NCBI RefSeq assembly: GCF_965638725.1
Contig: NC_134953.1
Location: 9,633,001-9,697,000, forward strand
Direction: 5' to 3'
Origin: Aptenodytes patagonicus
Lineage: Eukaryota > Chordata > Aves > Sphenisciformes > Spheniscidae
DNA: 64,000 bases
Made by a program: the position numbers and the translations under genes. Each line of letters starts with the position of its first letter. The first letter of the stretch is position 1. Of the stretch, positions 1-14,300 are shown in pieces. Below the pieces are notes generated by a model. That model ran no database searches and was not told the origin of the DNA. It saw only the letters and a list, made by a program, of their open reading frames with translations.

Positions 1-2211
1 ATAAGCCCTCTCTTGCTCCTACCAACCTGTGCTGCTGAGAAAACTGTGCGTATTCTGGCTGCCCTATTCATGCAACTGAGATTGCAGTGGGAGGGAGTAG
101 GGGGCGTTCTGTCTTAATGTGTTTGATTTCATTCTCTTCTCTAACATATTCTTAGACATGCACACAACCCCTACAAAAACAAACTTTTCCTTTGAATATC
201 ACTGCTTATGAAGCCATCCCACCTCTGGAGGATGAGGTATTTAAGTGATACGTTCAGCAAGAGACACCTATTAAGCATATGACTGGGCGCTCAAACAGAA
301 ATCCTGGCTTGTTATTTTAGTGAATTAAAAAAAATGAGTGTAAAGTGTTAGCTAATATTCTTGGGATTGTAATTCCTATATTCATGCATTATGTTGGATT
401 TAGTCTTTGTTCCAGAGGGTCCAGGTAAAGACAACAAAGCCTGTGTCCTGCAAACCTTTGATTCTTGGCATCTCCTCCATGGCTATTAAACGTCCAGTGA
501 CAATAGGACAGAATTTGCAATTTATGAAAGGAGAAAATATTTATGCAAAGCTAGCAGCCTTGATTCTACAAGGCTAAGTTGGGCTCTAATTAGTCTACTC
601 AGACTCTAAGCTAGCTCCAGCAGCACGAAGTATCTTTAAATAGTTTCTGTTACGGTACTTGAAGGATGTTAACCAAGCACTCCCTATCAGGTGGAAAAAA
701 CTCTGGGTGGAAAAATGTTTAACTAGAGAAGTTGTACACTTTGAAGTGAAACATAAGCCTCTTCTATCTTGAGGGGAGCCACTACAAGGTATAAGATAAT
801 ACTGTTCTTTCAGTCCCTAAAAGATGTGAGACAATCCATGCTGTGAAGGAAAGAAAATTCTCCCAAAGCACTGACTCATGCTCAGTCACCTAAATGCTGC
901 ACATCTTCTATCTTCACTGCCAACATTTCTCTTTTACTTCCTTAATTTCTTTTATTTTATATAATCTCCTTGTTTCTAAAGAATTTGGCTACAAAATCAC
1001 TCTCCACTTTGCAAATGAATAGAAATGCGAGTCTTGTGTAGCTTGCTTTTTTGTTGTTTGGATTCCTTCCCACTCATTTATTGTAGTATCTTTGTAGCAA
1101 TTGTAGTTGAAGTGAATTATTTTTTCAACTGCTGAAGGTACAATTTTATGTGTAAAATCTGCTTTAAATGTTGTTGATTTTCATGTTAATTTCTAGAGAA
1201 GGGGGAAGGCTCAGAACAGCCAGCTATGCAGTCTGGGGGCTGTTAATCAGCTATTGGGTAGTAGGGATTTTCCTTCCCTATCATCCTATGCAAGGTGAAA
1301 GTTGGTGATATAAAGGCTAGAGAAAAGTCTTTGTAGCTTATTCATAAATTCCCTTCTTATCCTGCATCTCTGCTTGGGACTACTCACGTGAGTAAAGCCA
1401 TGCGTGTGTTTGTGCTTGCAGGTTTAGGACTGTGAATGTGTGAGAACCATAAAATTAAGAAAAGGCAATACAGAAAACTTGTGATGTCAAATACTCTTAG
1501 CTCACATTTGATGTGAGGAAATGGGGAATAAATTGTGTGCAAGAGACAATGTTATCACTCAGACACATGAGCTGTAGTAAGGGAACGTCGTCATGTGCCA
1601 GCTGATCCATGTTGATGGTTTGTGTGTATGCTCTTAGCTTGTGGCAGACGTGAATTAGCTGGCTTAGCCCTTGAGAGCCAGCTGAGCCTTCTTCAATGTA
1701 GACTAAGCTAACTTAGTATTTGCTACAGGTGAAGAGAGTGCAGATGGATAGTTAGTGCAGAGCAGCTGATGATGTGCAGTAATTTATTATTACATGGTAA
1801 CTCATTCATGTGTTTGAGTCTTCAGTGAACAGAGTAATGTCAAGCAAGCTGTCCTCAGGAGTTTCATGTTCATGGCCATTAAAACTGAGAAAGTATTCAG
1901 ACAGCAAGAAAGTGGTGTCCTTAGACTATTAGAAGACAAGGCAGAGTCAACTTTTTCCTCTCCCTGTGGATGAGCTCTCATTAACCAGAGTCCTTGGAGG
2001 GGCTGTGTTGCTCTTTTATGACCTTAAGAACAGAACACCCTCCCCAAGACAAAACCAAAAACTTTTGGATACAGAAACTTACCCAAACCTGCCAGTTAGC
2101 ATTGGAGCATCTGCAGCTCCTAAGGAGCAAGAGAGCCCTGCCGCTCTTAGTGCGCAGAACACTTGGTCCGAAGGCTCTTGTCATCTCTACTGTATTCTTC
2201 TGTCCTTCCAG
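1..2211 (+). other. USP54: USP54 intron (left-edge, partial)
   Basis: This is non-coding sequence upstream of the first USP54 exon in the window. No conserved exon, repeat family or RNA gene was recognised. Open frames here are short and lack flanking splice sites. It ends in a pyrimidine-rich tract and the acceptor AG at 2210-2211. Exons for the USP catalytic domain must lie to the left of the window. Confidence 0.7.
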
Positions 2212-2343
2212 GGCACCTGACTGACAGTGAGTGCAATCAGAGGCATGTTTCCAAAAAGGGCTCACTGGCAGACCGCAAGAGGAGTTCTAGCCGGTCTCGG
2301 CGAAAAGGAGATGAGGCTCAGTCATCAGGATACCACAGTGAAG
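2212..2343 (+). CDS. USP54: USP54 exon A (first exon in window)
   Basis: The acceptor is a pyrimidine run ending in CCAG, and the exon enters with two bases of a split codon. It encodes a basic, Ser/Arg-rich stretch ([20 protein letters not shown]) and ends in SGYHSE. It must join to GETLKEK in the next exon. The only junction that keeps this known USP54 order is AAG|GCAAGA, a GC donor at 2344-2345, so the following intron appears to be GC-AG. The length is 132 nt (2+129+1). Confidence 0.9.
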
Positions 2344-5300
2344 GCAAGAGATGTTCCTTTATTTCAAATATCAGTATCTCTTTCTGCATGTTTTTAAGAT
2401 CCTCAGTGTGTACATGCATTTCCCTCCTTGTTTCTTACATCTTTGTCTGTATTTTGCCTGTCTCTGCTTTTTTTTTGTTTGTTTGTTTGTTTGGAGGGTG
2501 TTGGTTGGGGGTTTTTTTAATTTTGTTGGGGTTTGTTTTAGTTTGTTTTTTACTTTTCAAAGTCTGCATGCAGATGCTGCACGTAGCGCTGCTGGTTTAA
2601 TCTGAAGTGATTTTTTTGGCTTTTGCTGTCTCTGTAAACTGCAGGAGAAACCTTGAAGGAGAAACAAGCCCCCAGAACTGCCCCCAAACCATCCAGCAGC
2701 ACCAGCAGGCTGAGGGAATTTAAAGAGACAGTGAGCAATATGATCCACAGCAGACCACAGCAGATTTCTCAAACCATTCAGAATTCCCCTCGTGGAGGGA
2801 GTAGTGTGGATCAGGCAGAAACACGACCCTCAAAAAGCCTGTCTGTACGCTCTCGAGACTGGGAAGTGGAGAGTACCAGCAGTGAGTCTAAATCCAGTTC
2901 GTCTAGCAGGTACCGGCCAACTTGGAGACCCAAAAGAGAGTCTCTGAATATAGACAGCATCTTCAGTAAAGACAAGAGGAAACATTGTGGCTACACTCAG
3001 CTTAGCCCCTTCTCTGAAGAGGCAGGTAAGAGTTTGAGAAGAAAGATTTATTTCAGCATGTGTGGAATTTATAATCCTCCACTATCCAGTTTTGTTTAAA
3101 TAAAGTACGAAAGTGAAATTTTGAACGTGGCATTTAGATCAGTGGTGAGTCGTGTCCTTGAAGGCTAGTTTCTGTGTGGGTATTCATGTTGCATGTATGA
3201 TACTTCTGTTTGCTTTCTCTGTGCTAAATGTCCTAATGTAAGGAAATAATAAGGGAAACTTTACCATCTGCGCTCCTTAAATGAACATAGGGTTAGACTG
3301 CTAAGTGTCTGGAAGTTCATCCCTTGGAATGGCCTTTTGTATTGGTCTGGGTTTTTTCTCTGGCTCATCATGGTGTTTTTGCATGACGGCTCAGACTATG
3401 GTGCGGCGAGTACCTCGTATGTCAGTGCTGAGTTCTTGTTGTGAGGGTAAGAGCCTGGCAGCCAGTGATGATTTATCTGGGACCATTTTGCACCATAGCA
3501 GCTATGCAACTTGTACATAGAGACTTTGTCCTCAGCTTTGCTGTTCTTGAAGGTAATACCCAAAGTTGTTTCACAACGGATTTTTATCTTTTGTTGCCCC
3601 TGCCCCAGCCCCCCGCTTCCATTTCCCCAGTCTGCAAATGAATGTAACAGTTATTTTGCTCCCTATCAAGAGGAGGGTACTCCTGAAGCTGTAAAGGATG
3701 TGGAGAGCAGTTTACCAGTTCCTGGGTTTTATGCTGTTATGCTACTGGAGCTGCTGCGCTCCCATCTCGGAGTGCTTGAAGGACAGAGGTTTGTGTGACT
3801 GGCAGTAGAGTTGCGGTTAGTGCGGGTGCTGTTGCAGAAATTTGGGGACCTGGAGAGAGGAAGGGACAGATGATACCGACTAGAAGGAGCTAAAGGTTGA
3901 AAAGAATTGGGAGGCATAAAGAAATATATATAGGGGAGATGAAGGGAGAAGAGAATGCAGCTCCAGGGAAGGAAATAAGGGGAGCAAACAAGAGGCAAGT
4001 GGGAATACTGGGAATACACAGTGAAATCAGTAAGGAAGAATTTTTAAAAAAAAAAAAAAAAAAGTTTTCCTGTCCTCTATGAACTAGTGTTATATAAGCC
4101 TCATCAAATAGTAAGTGGCAAAATAAACAATGTAAGAAGTACAGTGTCTGAAGTAGATATGACAGGGTACAATAACAAATACAAACTGGAAATACAGTTG
4201 GGTATACTGTAAAATGATCTTGTACAAATACAAATTGTTACGGGGAGGAAGGGATTTTCTTTCCAGACTTGATTGTTATCTGGGGGGGAATATGGTAAGT
4301 TATACTAAAGGGAAGAGATTCAAAAATAAATTTGTTGAATAGATTATTGCTTAATATTACTGGGAATGCTGTAAAAATATTGGGTTTTTTTCTACTTAAT
4401 ATTGCTAGTTTTACAGTAAATTAAAGGCAGCGCTTCTGGTTTAAGCATGATTGAGAAGCTAACATTTATTTATTTATTGTCATTATGTATAGATGATTTG
4501 CTGGTATTGAAGCTTGGATCTTCTACCAAGCTATATTCTTTTGCCTTGACAGGTAAAGAGCTTATTGAGAATGAGGTGAAGGAACACGCTGTTCAAGAAA
4601 CAAGATCAAGCCAGTCAAATGTCAGATACAAGCGTGGTGTGCTAGGCCGGGGCACCCAGCATCACGTGGTGGATCAACACCCTCATCTAATACAGAGGAT
4701 GGAGTCTGGCTATGAAAGCAGTGAACGCAACAGCAACAGCCCAGTTAGTCTGGACATGCCCTTGTCTGAAAGCTCAAGCACCCACAGGTAGATGTCAACA
4801 AACTTCATTTTTGGAGCATCTGAAGTCTTGATTTCTTTTCTGTAGTTACATAATGGTGTGAAACGTTTTTTTAAAAATGCAAAACAGCGCTCCTGACTTG
4901 TATTGAAGTTTTATTGGGGCAGGGGAGAAATAGAAGGGAAATAGGAATCTGAGTGAGTTTGATTCCTTTTCTTGTCAGTATATAGATAGCTTACTGCTAG
5001 TGAGAAGGAAAAGAAGTGGGGTTCAGTTGAATGAGAAATATTGACTAAAATGATGCATCTGAAACAGTTGTACACTTAGTCTATGATTTAAAAACTCAAC
5101 TAAAATATCAAACTTTGTGCTTGTCCTTTGAACGGCTCATAGACCTTTTTGTTTCAGTTAAGCCATTGCTTGATAGGAGCCTTATACAAAATGAGAAATC
5201 AATAGTCTCGTACAGAAATCTTTGACATTTTAAGTTTGAGAGGTTCACTGAAGTATTGCAAGACACTTGCAATATTTATATGCAAAATAAGCAGGCAGCA

Positions 5301-8300
5301 CAACGTGTTTCTCTCCTTGGCTTAGGAAGCTTCAGGCAATCACAAACTGAGACTGTTTATGGTCAGAATAGTAGATTTCCAGTTGTAAGAATCTGTTGAG
5401 AACAGCTATCAGACCATGGTTTTAATATGCATTGCATACTTTTATGGAGGAGATTAGAATTATTGTCCTCCCCCTTGTTAACTTTCTCTTCCTCTGTTTC
5501 TCCCAAGATTTTCTTATGGTAGACTTTTTTTATGAAATTAAAATGCAAGTAAATATTTATGCGATGATTAAAAAAAAAAAGGTAGATATAATTTCTCCTG
5601 GAGAGATTAGTAAAATTGTAAACTATAATTACTCTCTTCTTGGAGGGATGTTCATATGAAACGAGCAGGTGGATTGGTTCCTGCCTGGCGTAACATCCCA
5701 AAGTCACACAGTAGCAGCATCTTGGAAGTGGAGTCTACTTCATCAATTGGGAGCTGGGCAAACAGTCCACACGCCATTGGAAATGGTAAGATACACTTCC
5801 TCGGTAGCAGTGGGTTTGCAAGGTAAATTGTATTGGAGTTGTTCTTTACTTTCTGGATGTTTATCTTCCCTTTCCTCAATTTCACTGTGAAAAGAAACAT
5901 TGCAGAACATAACACAGTTTTACAAGATATAACTTACAAGATTGACGAAAGGGGGTTGCAAAAAACTTTGTTGGAATACTCCTTTGATCATGTTGCTCTG
6001 GCATCTTTTTTGAGTATTGACTTAACCGATAAAGTAAAACTATTTTTCCTATTCTTTCCCATAACTCAGTATTCTGCCATCAGTGGAAAATACCTTCCCA
6101 AGCGTAAGTCATAATAACTTAGTAGGATTGAAGAGTCTCGAAAAGAAGCTCATAATGCTCTACAAAATTCAAAATTGTCAGAAATGAGAATGGATATTTA
6201 CAAGGTGTTTGGGCTAAGGCTGAGCTTTTCTGCAGATATGCATTCCGATTATGTATCGTTCTGAGCAAATACTTTATTCCAGAGAATGTCTGGGGAAGGG
6301 AAAGGGAGGAGAGGAGACACTTTTTGAATACAGGTCATAGTTGAAGTGAGAATGGTGACTGATTGATTTCTGCTGTGTTGGCTAGGATATTGGTATGCTT
6401 TATTTTCCTCCCATTTCCATCTGCTTATGCAGTTAGATGAAAAGCATCTCAGTTGGAATCCATTTTACTTACTAAAGCTCATGATATGGCTAATTTGACA
6501 TAGCATTATTTACAAATTATAAGCACAGTAAGAAGCCTTAAGATTTCAGCATCAGCTTAGGTTTATCTCTTCCAGTGACTGACTCTGTTCCATTTGCTGT
6601 TTCTTGGGTCAGTGAATCCAGGGATGGGCTGTGCTGCAGGGGAGCTTGAAGCAATACTGCAGCATTTCTGCCAGTCACTGACACAGAGACGGCAACTGGA
6701 AACCAAATGGCTTGGGCAGGGTTTTAAAAGTAAAACTTAACAAAGCAAGATTTGTGATCTGAAATTCTGTGGTCTTTGCTTGGTCAGTCTGTTATTTTCT
6801 AATGTTAATTGTACTCTCCATTAATATTTCTTAGTCTTTTAAGGGATACTGTAAGAGATTTTACTATCAAAAAATGTTTGGGGTTTGTTTTTGTTTGTTT
6901 TTATTGGAAGGTGGGGAGATGTTTGTCCCTTTAAAGAGTGAACTGGATGAATTGCAAGAGGAGGTGGCAAGAAGAGCGCATGAACAAGAACTACGCAGAA
7001 AAAGAGAAAAGGAAATGGAGGCAGCAATGGGCTTTAATCCCCGTCCCAGCAGGTTCATGGATCTAGATGAACTGCAGAATCAGGGTAACATTTTGAATGC
7101 AGTATATTTTGCAAGACTGTAGCGCTGAAGTTTTTTGAACCTTTGAGCTTAATTTCTTATTGTAAGTCTCTCTCTCGCTCTTTCCCCCTCCATTACAATT
7201 TTGTACCTTCAGTTAGTGAAAGACCATCAATTTCAAGCCTGTAGGATGCAAAAAAACTTTGGTATTTTGACCAAGTTCCATCTTAAATGAGACAAAGTAA
7301 TGCAAAGGTGTTTTTAATATATTTGCACCTTTCCATTTTTATGTGGTGATGTGCACCATTACTAGTATTAATATCTAGATTTAGCTACAAGGCTTCAACC
7401 AACATCTTGGAATGAGCAGGGCTGTTTATACCTTTCAGACGCCTCGGGTCCACCCGCAGCATAGCTTGTCTGTTTTGTTTCTGGTAGCATCACTGCCCTA
7501 AGCAATTCTGCTTGTTCCTGCCCTTGTACTTTCCACTCTTTCTCCCTGCCCAGCTGTGCAGCCACAGCACAGAGGTGGGAACAAGTACTGTGGCAGGCTT
7601 AAGCTGGATTTGATGTTGAAAATCTGATCTGGGTTTAGCTTACATATCTTTTCTAAGGAAAAAGAATTGGAAAAAAAAATTAAAAAGCCAAATAGTAAGT
7701 TTGATTGTCTTTCCATGACTCCTCATGTTTCTGGCAGGGGATGGCAGCAGAAAAGGTTTAACTGGAAGGATGGAGCTGCAGCAGAGGGAACTTAGTGACA
7801 GGATTCACATGTAGTGCCTTTGTTTTAGCCCTCAACTTTGTTTTAGCCCTCAATCTCCATCAGGCAGTGAGGGGAGTCGGAGAGAAGGTGGGATGAAGTG
7901 CACTGACCCCGTTGAGAGTGAAGCCTGAAGCCCGGTAGAGCATTTAACTGGGGGGGTTGTTGGCCAGGTCAGCAGAGCCAAGGAAGGTGTAGTGAACACC
8001 TAGGCTCTGCTCCCACAAACACATGCGTGATTAGGGCAAACCCACTGTGGCCTCCTGTATTGCCAGGCCTCCTTGCATCCCCATGCTGCTTTGCTCAAAC
8101 CTGTTGTAGATCAGAGTTGAGGTGCTGGTTTACTGCTACAGGACAGAGAGGAAGGAGAGGGGCACCCCACAGCAATGCCAGCTCTGGGCACAATACAGCC
8201 AGTGCTCTGCAGCCTACAGCCATGCCAACTGCTCAGCAGCCAGAATGTCACTGTGCCAATGGCAGCTGAAAAATATGATCTCTGTGAGAATGTCTGACTG

Positions 8301-11300
8301 TGGGAATGTTTTTATAATTTTTGATGACCATCACTGAGCCACTTTTAGTTATCTTTTACAGTCCTGCTGTGACCTGCCAGTAACCAGGTAAAAAATTCTG
8401 ATATACCAGAGTAGATGGATATTTTTTTTATTAGTATTAGTGTTTACTTTTGTAACATAAATGCTAATGATGTAAAAATTGAAAAGTAAACCTCTGTTGT
8501 TGAGCATGAGGATGTTGTCTTCTCTGCTTCTCCTGCCCAAAAGAAAATAGCATATTCTCCAAGACGTTACTCTCTTTGATCTCTTGTTGTATTAGTTGGT
8601 AAAAATAGAAGTTGCTTAGCTTCTCCTTGTTAAAAAGAAAGTAAACTAGAGTAATGCTTAATCAAAAAAGACTTCAGAAGAACGTTTGAGGAGTTTACAG
8701 GCATTGACTTGAGATCTGGGAAAGTTTTTGTTTATTCCTTTTAAGCCTTTCCCCACTCCAGTCAGAGACGTAATAGCTTAACATTAACAGACTGCTTGAC
8801 TGCCTGGAAGGCTTGCTTGTACGCAGAACTCCAGAACACTTGTGACTCATTTTCCCTCAAGTAAACTGCTAAATTCATGCAAAGAAAGCTAACTTTAGTA
8901 TACTGGCCTTGATAACAAGCCTCAGTAGCCTTGATTTTGAAACTGAATGTGCTGCTTGATTAACTCACTGCTCTAACAACTCTTACTTTTCTCTGCAGTA
9001 CTTGCTTTTCATGTGAGTTCTTTGGGGTTTATGGTATAAGAGAGTTTGTGTTTGCATCTGTGCACGAGGGTGCTGGGGAGCAGTCCAGGCCGTAGCATAT
9101 GTTATGCAAGTTGAGAAAACGTAATGTATTGTTGGCTGATAAAGATACTCATGTTCTCTACCACAATGGCAGAGACATTCCATTAACAACCAACACCCCA
9201 CCCCCACCCCCCAAAAAAAACCCCCAAAAAGTCAAGTTTTATTTTCTGTTTTCCCCTGCCTCATTTGAATGTGTACATTTTAGTGCATAACTTCCATAAT
9301 GCCTAATAGGCGAGACCAGACTGTTTGGGCATTTCCTTCTCTCAGAACTTGATGTTCTGATGCCAGGACACAGTGTTTCATCTTTCTCTTTTGTGTCCAA
9401 GGATGATTTATCCTTCTCTTCTCCAACACTGTTTTCTAAATTGTTGCAAAAAGAATTCTTGACAATTGTCCCTTTCTTCTCGGCGTGTTTTTCCTCCTAA
9501 AGCTGCAAGACTGTTGGGTTTTCATATTCCATATGTCTCTCTCAGCAGTTGAGTGTATGCACTGAACACGCGTTTGTAGAAGTATTTCGTGCAGGCATTT
9601 ACACTCACACTCAAGTCTGAGTTTTTTGTTCCCCAGACATCCCCGTTGTTTCAGGTTTTTTCCATTTTGTGTGGAAGTAATTGGATATCTGAAGAAGAGA
9701 CAGATGATTTTTGGCAGGGGACTTAAGATAATGTACAAGGAAAGCCCTGACCTGCTATATTTCTTTTACTGGTATATTTTGATTTAGATTTAATTCTAAA
9801 TTTAGATTAATTCCTAATTGTGATGTGTCTTATACCATCTTTTGTACTGATTCAGACTGTTGAAAATAATATAATAAGCCAGTACAACTCTCTCAAGTAA
9901 ACAAAATTTGAGGAAAAAATCTGGTTCACATTGTTTTACTGTGTGGATGTCAAGCATATCAGAGTACTCAAGTTGTACTTCTGCTTAGGGAAGGTTAGGT
10001 GGTGCGGTCTGGGATATGTGCAGCCTCTGCGAGACTCCATATGTGGAAGAATTTGGCAATCATGAATGGGATGAGGGTTCTGCAATGAATGAAACCAAAA
10101 TGAAGGGTTGCTGCCCATTGCAGGGAGGAGTGATGGCTTTGAGAAGTCGATGCAGGAGGCAGACTCAATCTTTGAAGAGTCGCTGAATCAGGAGCAGAAG
10201 GGGGATTGTGCTGCAGCTTTGGCTTTCTGTAATGAAGCTATATGTAAGTAACTCTAACCGCCTGAGCTATTGCGCTTTTGACAGTTTGCTAGTATCATAG
10301 AAAAAAGTCTGAAACATTGAATCACGTTAAATGGTCAGGTAGTAATATGGGGATCCAGCTGGTCTTTAGGAACGTGCAGGGAGACAGCATCTTTCCTTTT
10401 TTCAAGCATTCCGTTTTGCCGGTTTTAGTCCTACTCCTCTTCATCTCTGGTTTTTTTCATGTTTGCATCTGTTTTTGTTGTTCTCTCCAGCGCTGTGGCA
10501 GTAACAGCACTGGGGTGCCCTTTTTGGTGCTAAATGGTGCAAGCACCTGGTAGGTAACTCCCCCTTGGTCCTCAATTAACAATTTTTCCCAATCCTCAGA
10601 CCAAATTACAAAGGGCGTTAAGCTCCCCTGTTTCTCATGGAGGGTGTAGCATAGGAAGAAAATTGTAGCCCGCTCTTGAGTCCTCTGGATTAACAGAAAT
10701 GAGCTATGCTGTACCTGACTTTCATGAAGAAAAAAGCATTAGGACATTGAAGTGCTTAAATGCATTGTGACCTTTGAGAATGTGTGCTATGTGATTTCAT
10801 TTTATTTTTGGTCTTTTTCCATTATGACTGTCTGGCTGTCTCACCCCATGCTCCTCCCTGTCTGTATAGAATGGCTGCAGACAGAGTGAGTAGCTCCTGT
10901 GCATTTGCATTTAGAAATTGGCTCTTACAGACTGCAGAATAAGGGGCGCAGCATACAGCTGTCGTGATAGCTCTATTAGCTTCCATTCCAGCGAGGTATA
11001 TGCTGAATCTCAAATCCCAGCTGGGTATTCCTGCACGTAAAGGGAGTCCCAGGTATGGAGGATACAGGAGAAGGGTAGGTGTCAGAATGAAGCATCAGTG
11101 TGGTAGGGTTGGAAAGAGCCTGTGTGAAGGGGATGAGAAGTTGGGCTAAAACATGGATAATTTTTTTCTTTTTTTTTTTTTTTTTACTTTATTTTGGTTT
11201 AGTTTCAATTAACGTGTTTGGTCACCTGGCTAAGCTGAATGTGCATTAATGGAAACAATAGCATCCTTGTGAACTCTTTTGTGGCAGTATTTGCATGGTC

Positions 11301-14300
11301 CATATTTTATGTTCTTGCTGCATCTTTTTTCTTTTTTCTTTTTCAATTTTATTCCTTTTTTCTGTTTGTTTTCTGCTATGTTTTCTTTTGCATTTTAGCT
11401 AAACTAAGACTTGCCATGCATGATGCCAGCGCTAGCACTCACAGCAGAGCCCTAGTCGATAAGAAGCTGCAAATCAGTATCCGAAAAGCCCGGAGCCTCC
11501 AGGATCGCATGCAGCACCAACAGCCATCGCAGCCGCTGCCGCCGCCAGCCTGCCACCCACCACAGGGCGGCACCATGGCCCAGTCTACAAGGTAGTCCAA
11601 GTATATCACCTAGACCCAGATCTGAGCTGCATCTGTGAGCAGTGCAGTCTGGAAAAAAAGGCAAACTACATATATTCCCCTAGATAGTCCAAATCCTATA
11701 GTGTTACTTCCTATTTCTTTCTTCTTTAGGTTAAATCCTATTATAAGATGGTCAACTACCCCTTCTTTTTTTCCCCCCAGTCTTTATAGAATAGTTCAAT
11801 GTGCATGTGTTCAAAATATGATCTGTGACAGAGAATTGTAGCAGTCAGTGCCTGGCAGCATCGATATTTTATGCACCAAGGGAAAGAATACAATAGACAA
11901 TAACCTGGCTAAAAAGGGTGTGTGTGTTAGGATGAAATGTGCAGCTGTTTGCAATCAGGAGCAGTTTCAGGACTCAGTAAAAGAGTGTACTGCAGTAAAA
12001 ATCTTGCTATAATTGCTTTTATGTTGGGAACAGCAACCAGCGCGTTTTAGTGCTCTGTAGTTTGAAAAGTGTCAAGTACACTGATCTTTTCTTTCTAGTC
12101 CGCTTCTCTAGTGGTGCACTGGTACAACTCTTGGATCCAGCTCCTGATCCTGTCACCTTGACTGCTCTCCCTGATGCTGTATCATTCTTCATTTTCTTTC
12201 TGTGCTTCCCGGCATCCTGTAGCCTAGCTTAGCAGTCTCTTCAGCGTCTCTTCATGATTCTTTCTTCCATACAGACTTTAACTATAGCATAATTAACTCT
12301 CTGCTGTAACTGATCCTTTCTTCCTACCCTCTTTAGCATGCAGCTTAATCCTTATTTCTTCCCATGCCATTCCCTCCTAGCCCTAGACCATCCCTATCCA
12401 ATTTCTAGGCTGTTTCTTGACCTGTTACTTTTCTTCCCTCTCCCCTTTCTTACATGGTGTATTATCAGAAGCTTAGATGAAATCTCAGATAAGAATCCTT
12501 TTTCTTTTCCTTTTTTTAAAATGCCACATACAGCTATATTCTAAAACTCAGTTAATTTGCACACCTGCCAGGCTATAGTTCATAATGTTCTTTTCTTTTC
12601 CTGCAGTAGCTGAATTATACGTAATGAGGGCTGATCTTTTTGTCAATCAAGAGTCCATTATATCCTCTTTTACAGGAGAAATGCAGAGCCCCAATTATGC
12701 ATTTTGGCAGATTCTAAGAAAATGAAAGAAAAACTTTCTAAACTAATTTTGTTAACGCTGAACTTGCTCACTGCTGCTCTGTGAAAAGAACATTACTTTT
12801 GCAAAAAGTTATATCCAACCAAATGTTAATATTGCAGCCAGTGAAAAGAATCTATTCATAGCCAGATTTCTGTACTCTTGCTTTGATATAAATAACATTG
12901 TAGACAGTGCAAGGTTTGCGATTACTCACAGACAAGGTCATTCTGCTACACATACCAACTAGGTCTTCATGATAACTTTCATTCTATGCATCTCAAGGAG
13001 GAAACAAAGCAATGATGTTACAGTTTCCTTATGTTCTCTGTTGGAGCTGTTTGTAGCCTGTCATTTTCTCACAGGCACATGAACTTGGTACTGGTTTTTC
13101 TGTCTGCACGTTAAAATGCTAACTAAATGCAGAAAAACACCAAGGGCATGTATGACCCAAGGATATAATTGTCTTGCATTGGTACATAAAAGAATACAAA
13201 TTATTTTTTAGACATATACTTAGAATACAAATCATTACAAAATAATAGTTATATATTTAGCTTGAACTTTATTTAATGTGTTGGATAAATATCTCAAAGA
13301 TCAGAATACAAAGATGATACGAGAGAGATTTCAACCTGTTCCTTCCATTTGTCAAGTCATTCTTCATGAAGTTGCCTGGAGAGAGGGGACCTTATGGAAA
13401 AATTGTCAGTTCATGTTCAGATCATGAACGTGTCCAAAGTATTTTCAAAAATATCTAAGATGTTAATGTTGGAAACAGTTGTTTTGTTTTATATAAATGC
13501 TATTTTTACTGTTCTTAGTTATACCTACCCATGCACTCAGTCTGCTCGTTAAAGTGCCTAGGGTGCTGTACAAGTATACTTTATATAGAGCCTAACTGTA
13601 GCAAAATACTCTCAAAAATATGAAATGGATTCAGTAGATCAGTTATAGTAGGAAATCAGGGTTAGAAGCAAAGGACTAACATGTATGTATCTACTGAATT
13701 AATGGAAAGTCTTCATCAGAATACAGCTAGCAAAGAAAAGTGTGTTGAGGTATATGTCACCTAGTGCAAGTTCTGCACCCTAGGGATAAACGAAAGCAAT
13801 GACTACTGCTAATCATTTACCCTTCTGTGTGTTTTAGTGAACAGACTGGCCCGCTCCAAGTACTGCTGAGCCAGGAGGTACCACTGGAACCCAACAAAGA
13901 AGTGGAATTTGGGTCCAGTTCTTTCTTCCACCCACCTGCTTCCTGCCATGAATTGCACTCATCATTATATCCAGAGTCTTCCTCCTTGCCCCCTTCTGAA
14001 AGCAATCCATCCAACAGGATCTCTCCAAACTTCCAGTCTGCTTCTGCTGATTTTCATGACCAAGTTCCCTCTTTTCCCTATAGGCAAGGGTTGGCAGAGA
14101 GGTCTGCAAGAACTGAGAATGATGCCCACCATAGTGTGGAATTTGCTGACACCACAGCCACAGGGCCAAAAGACTATAGGGAATGCTGCAGTGGCAGCAA
14201 GTTAGAAGAGGTTCATAACATAACGCCTATTCTCACACCTCAGTACAAACCCAAGGCTAACACAGTAAACTTTGGGTCCTTGCCTACACTGTTTCCCTGT

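Noticed and set aside
4046..4063. A18 run considered as the poly(A) tail of a retrotransposed element
   Set aside because: No SINE, LINE or processed gene sequence precedes it and no flanking target-site duplication was seen.
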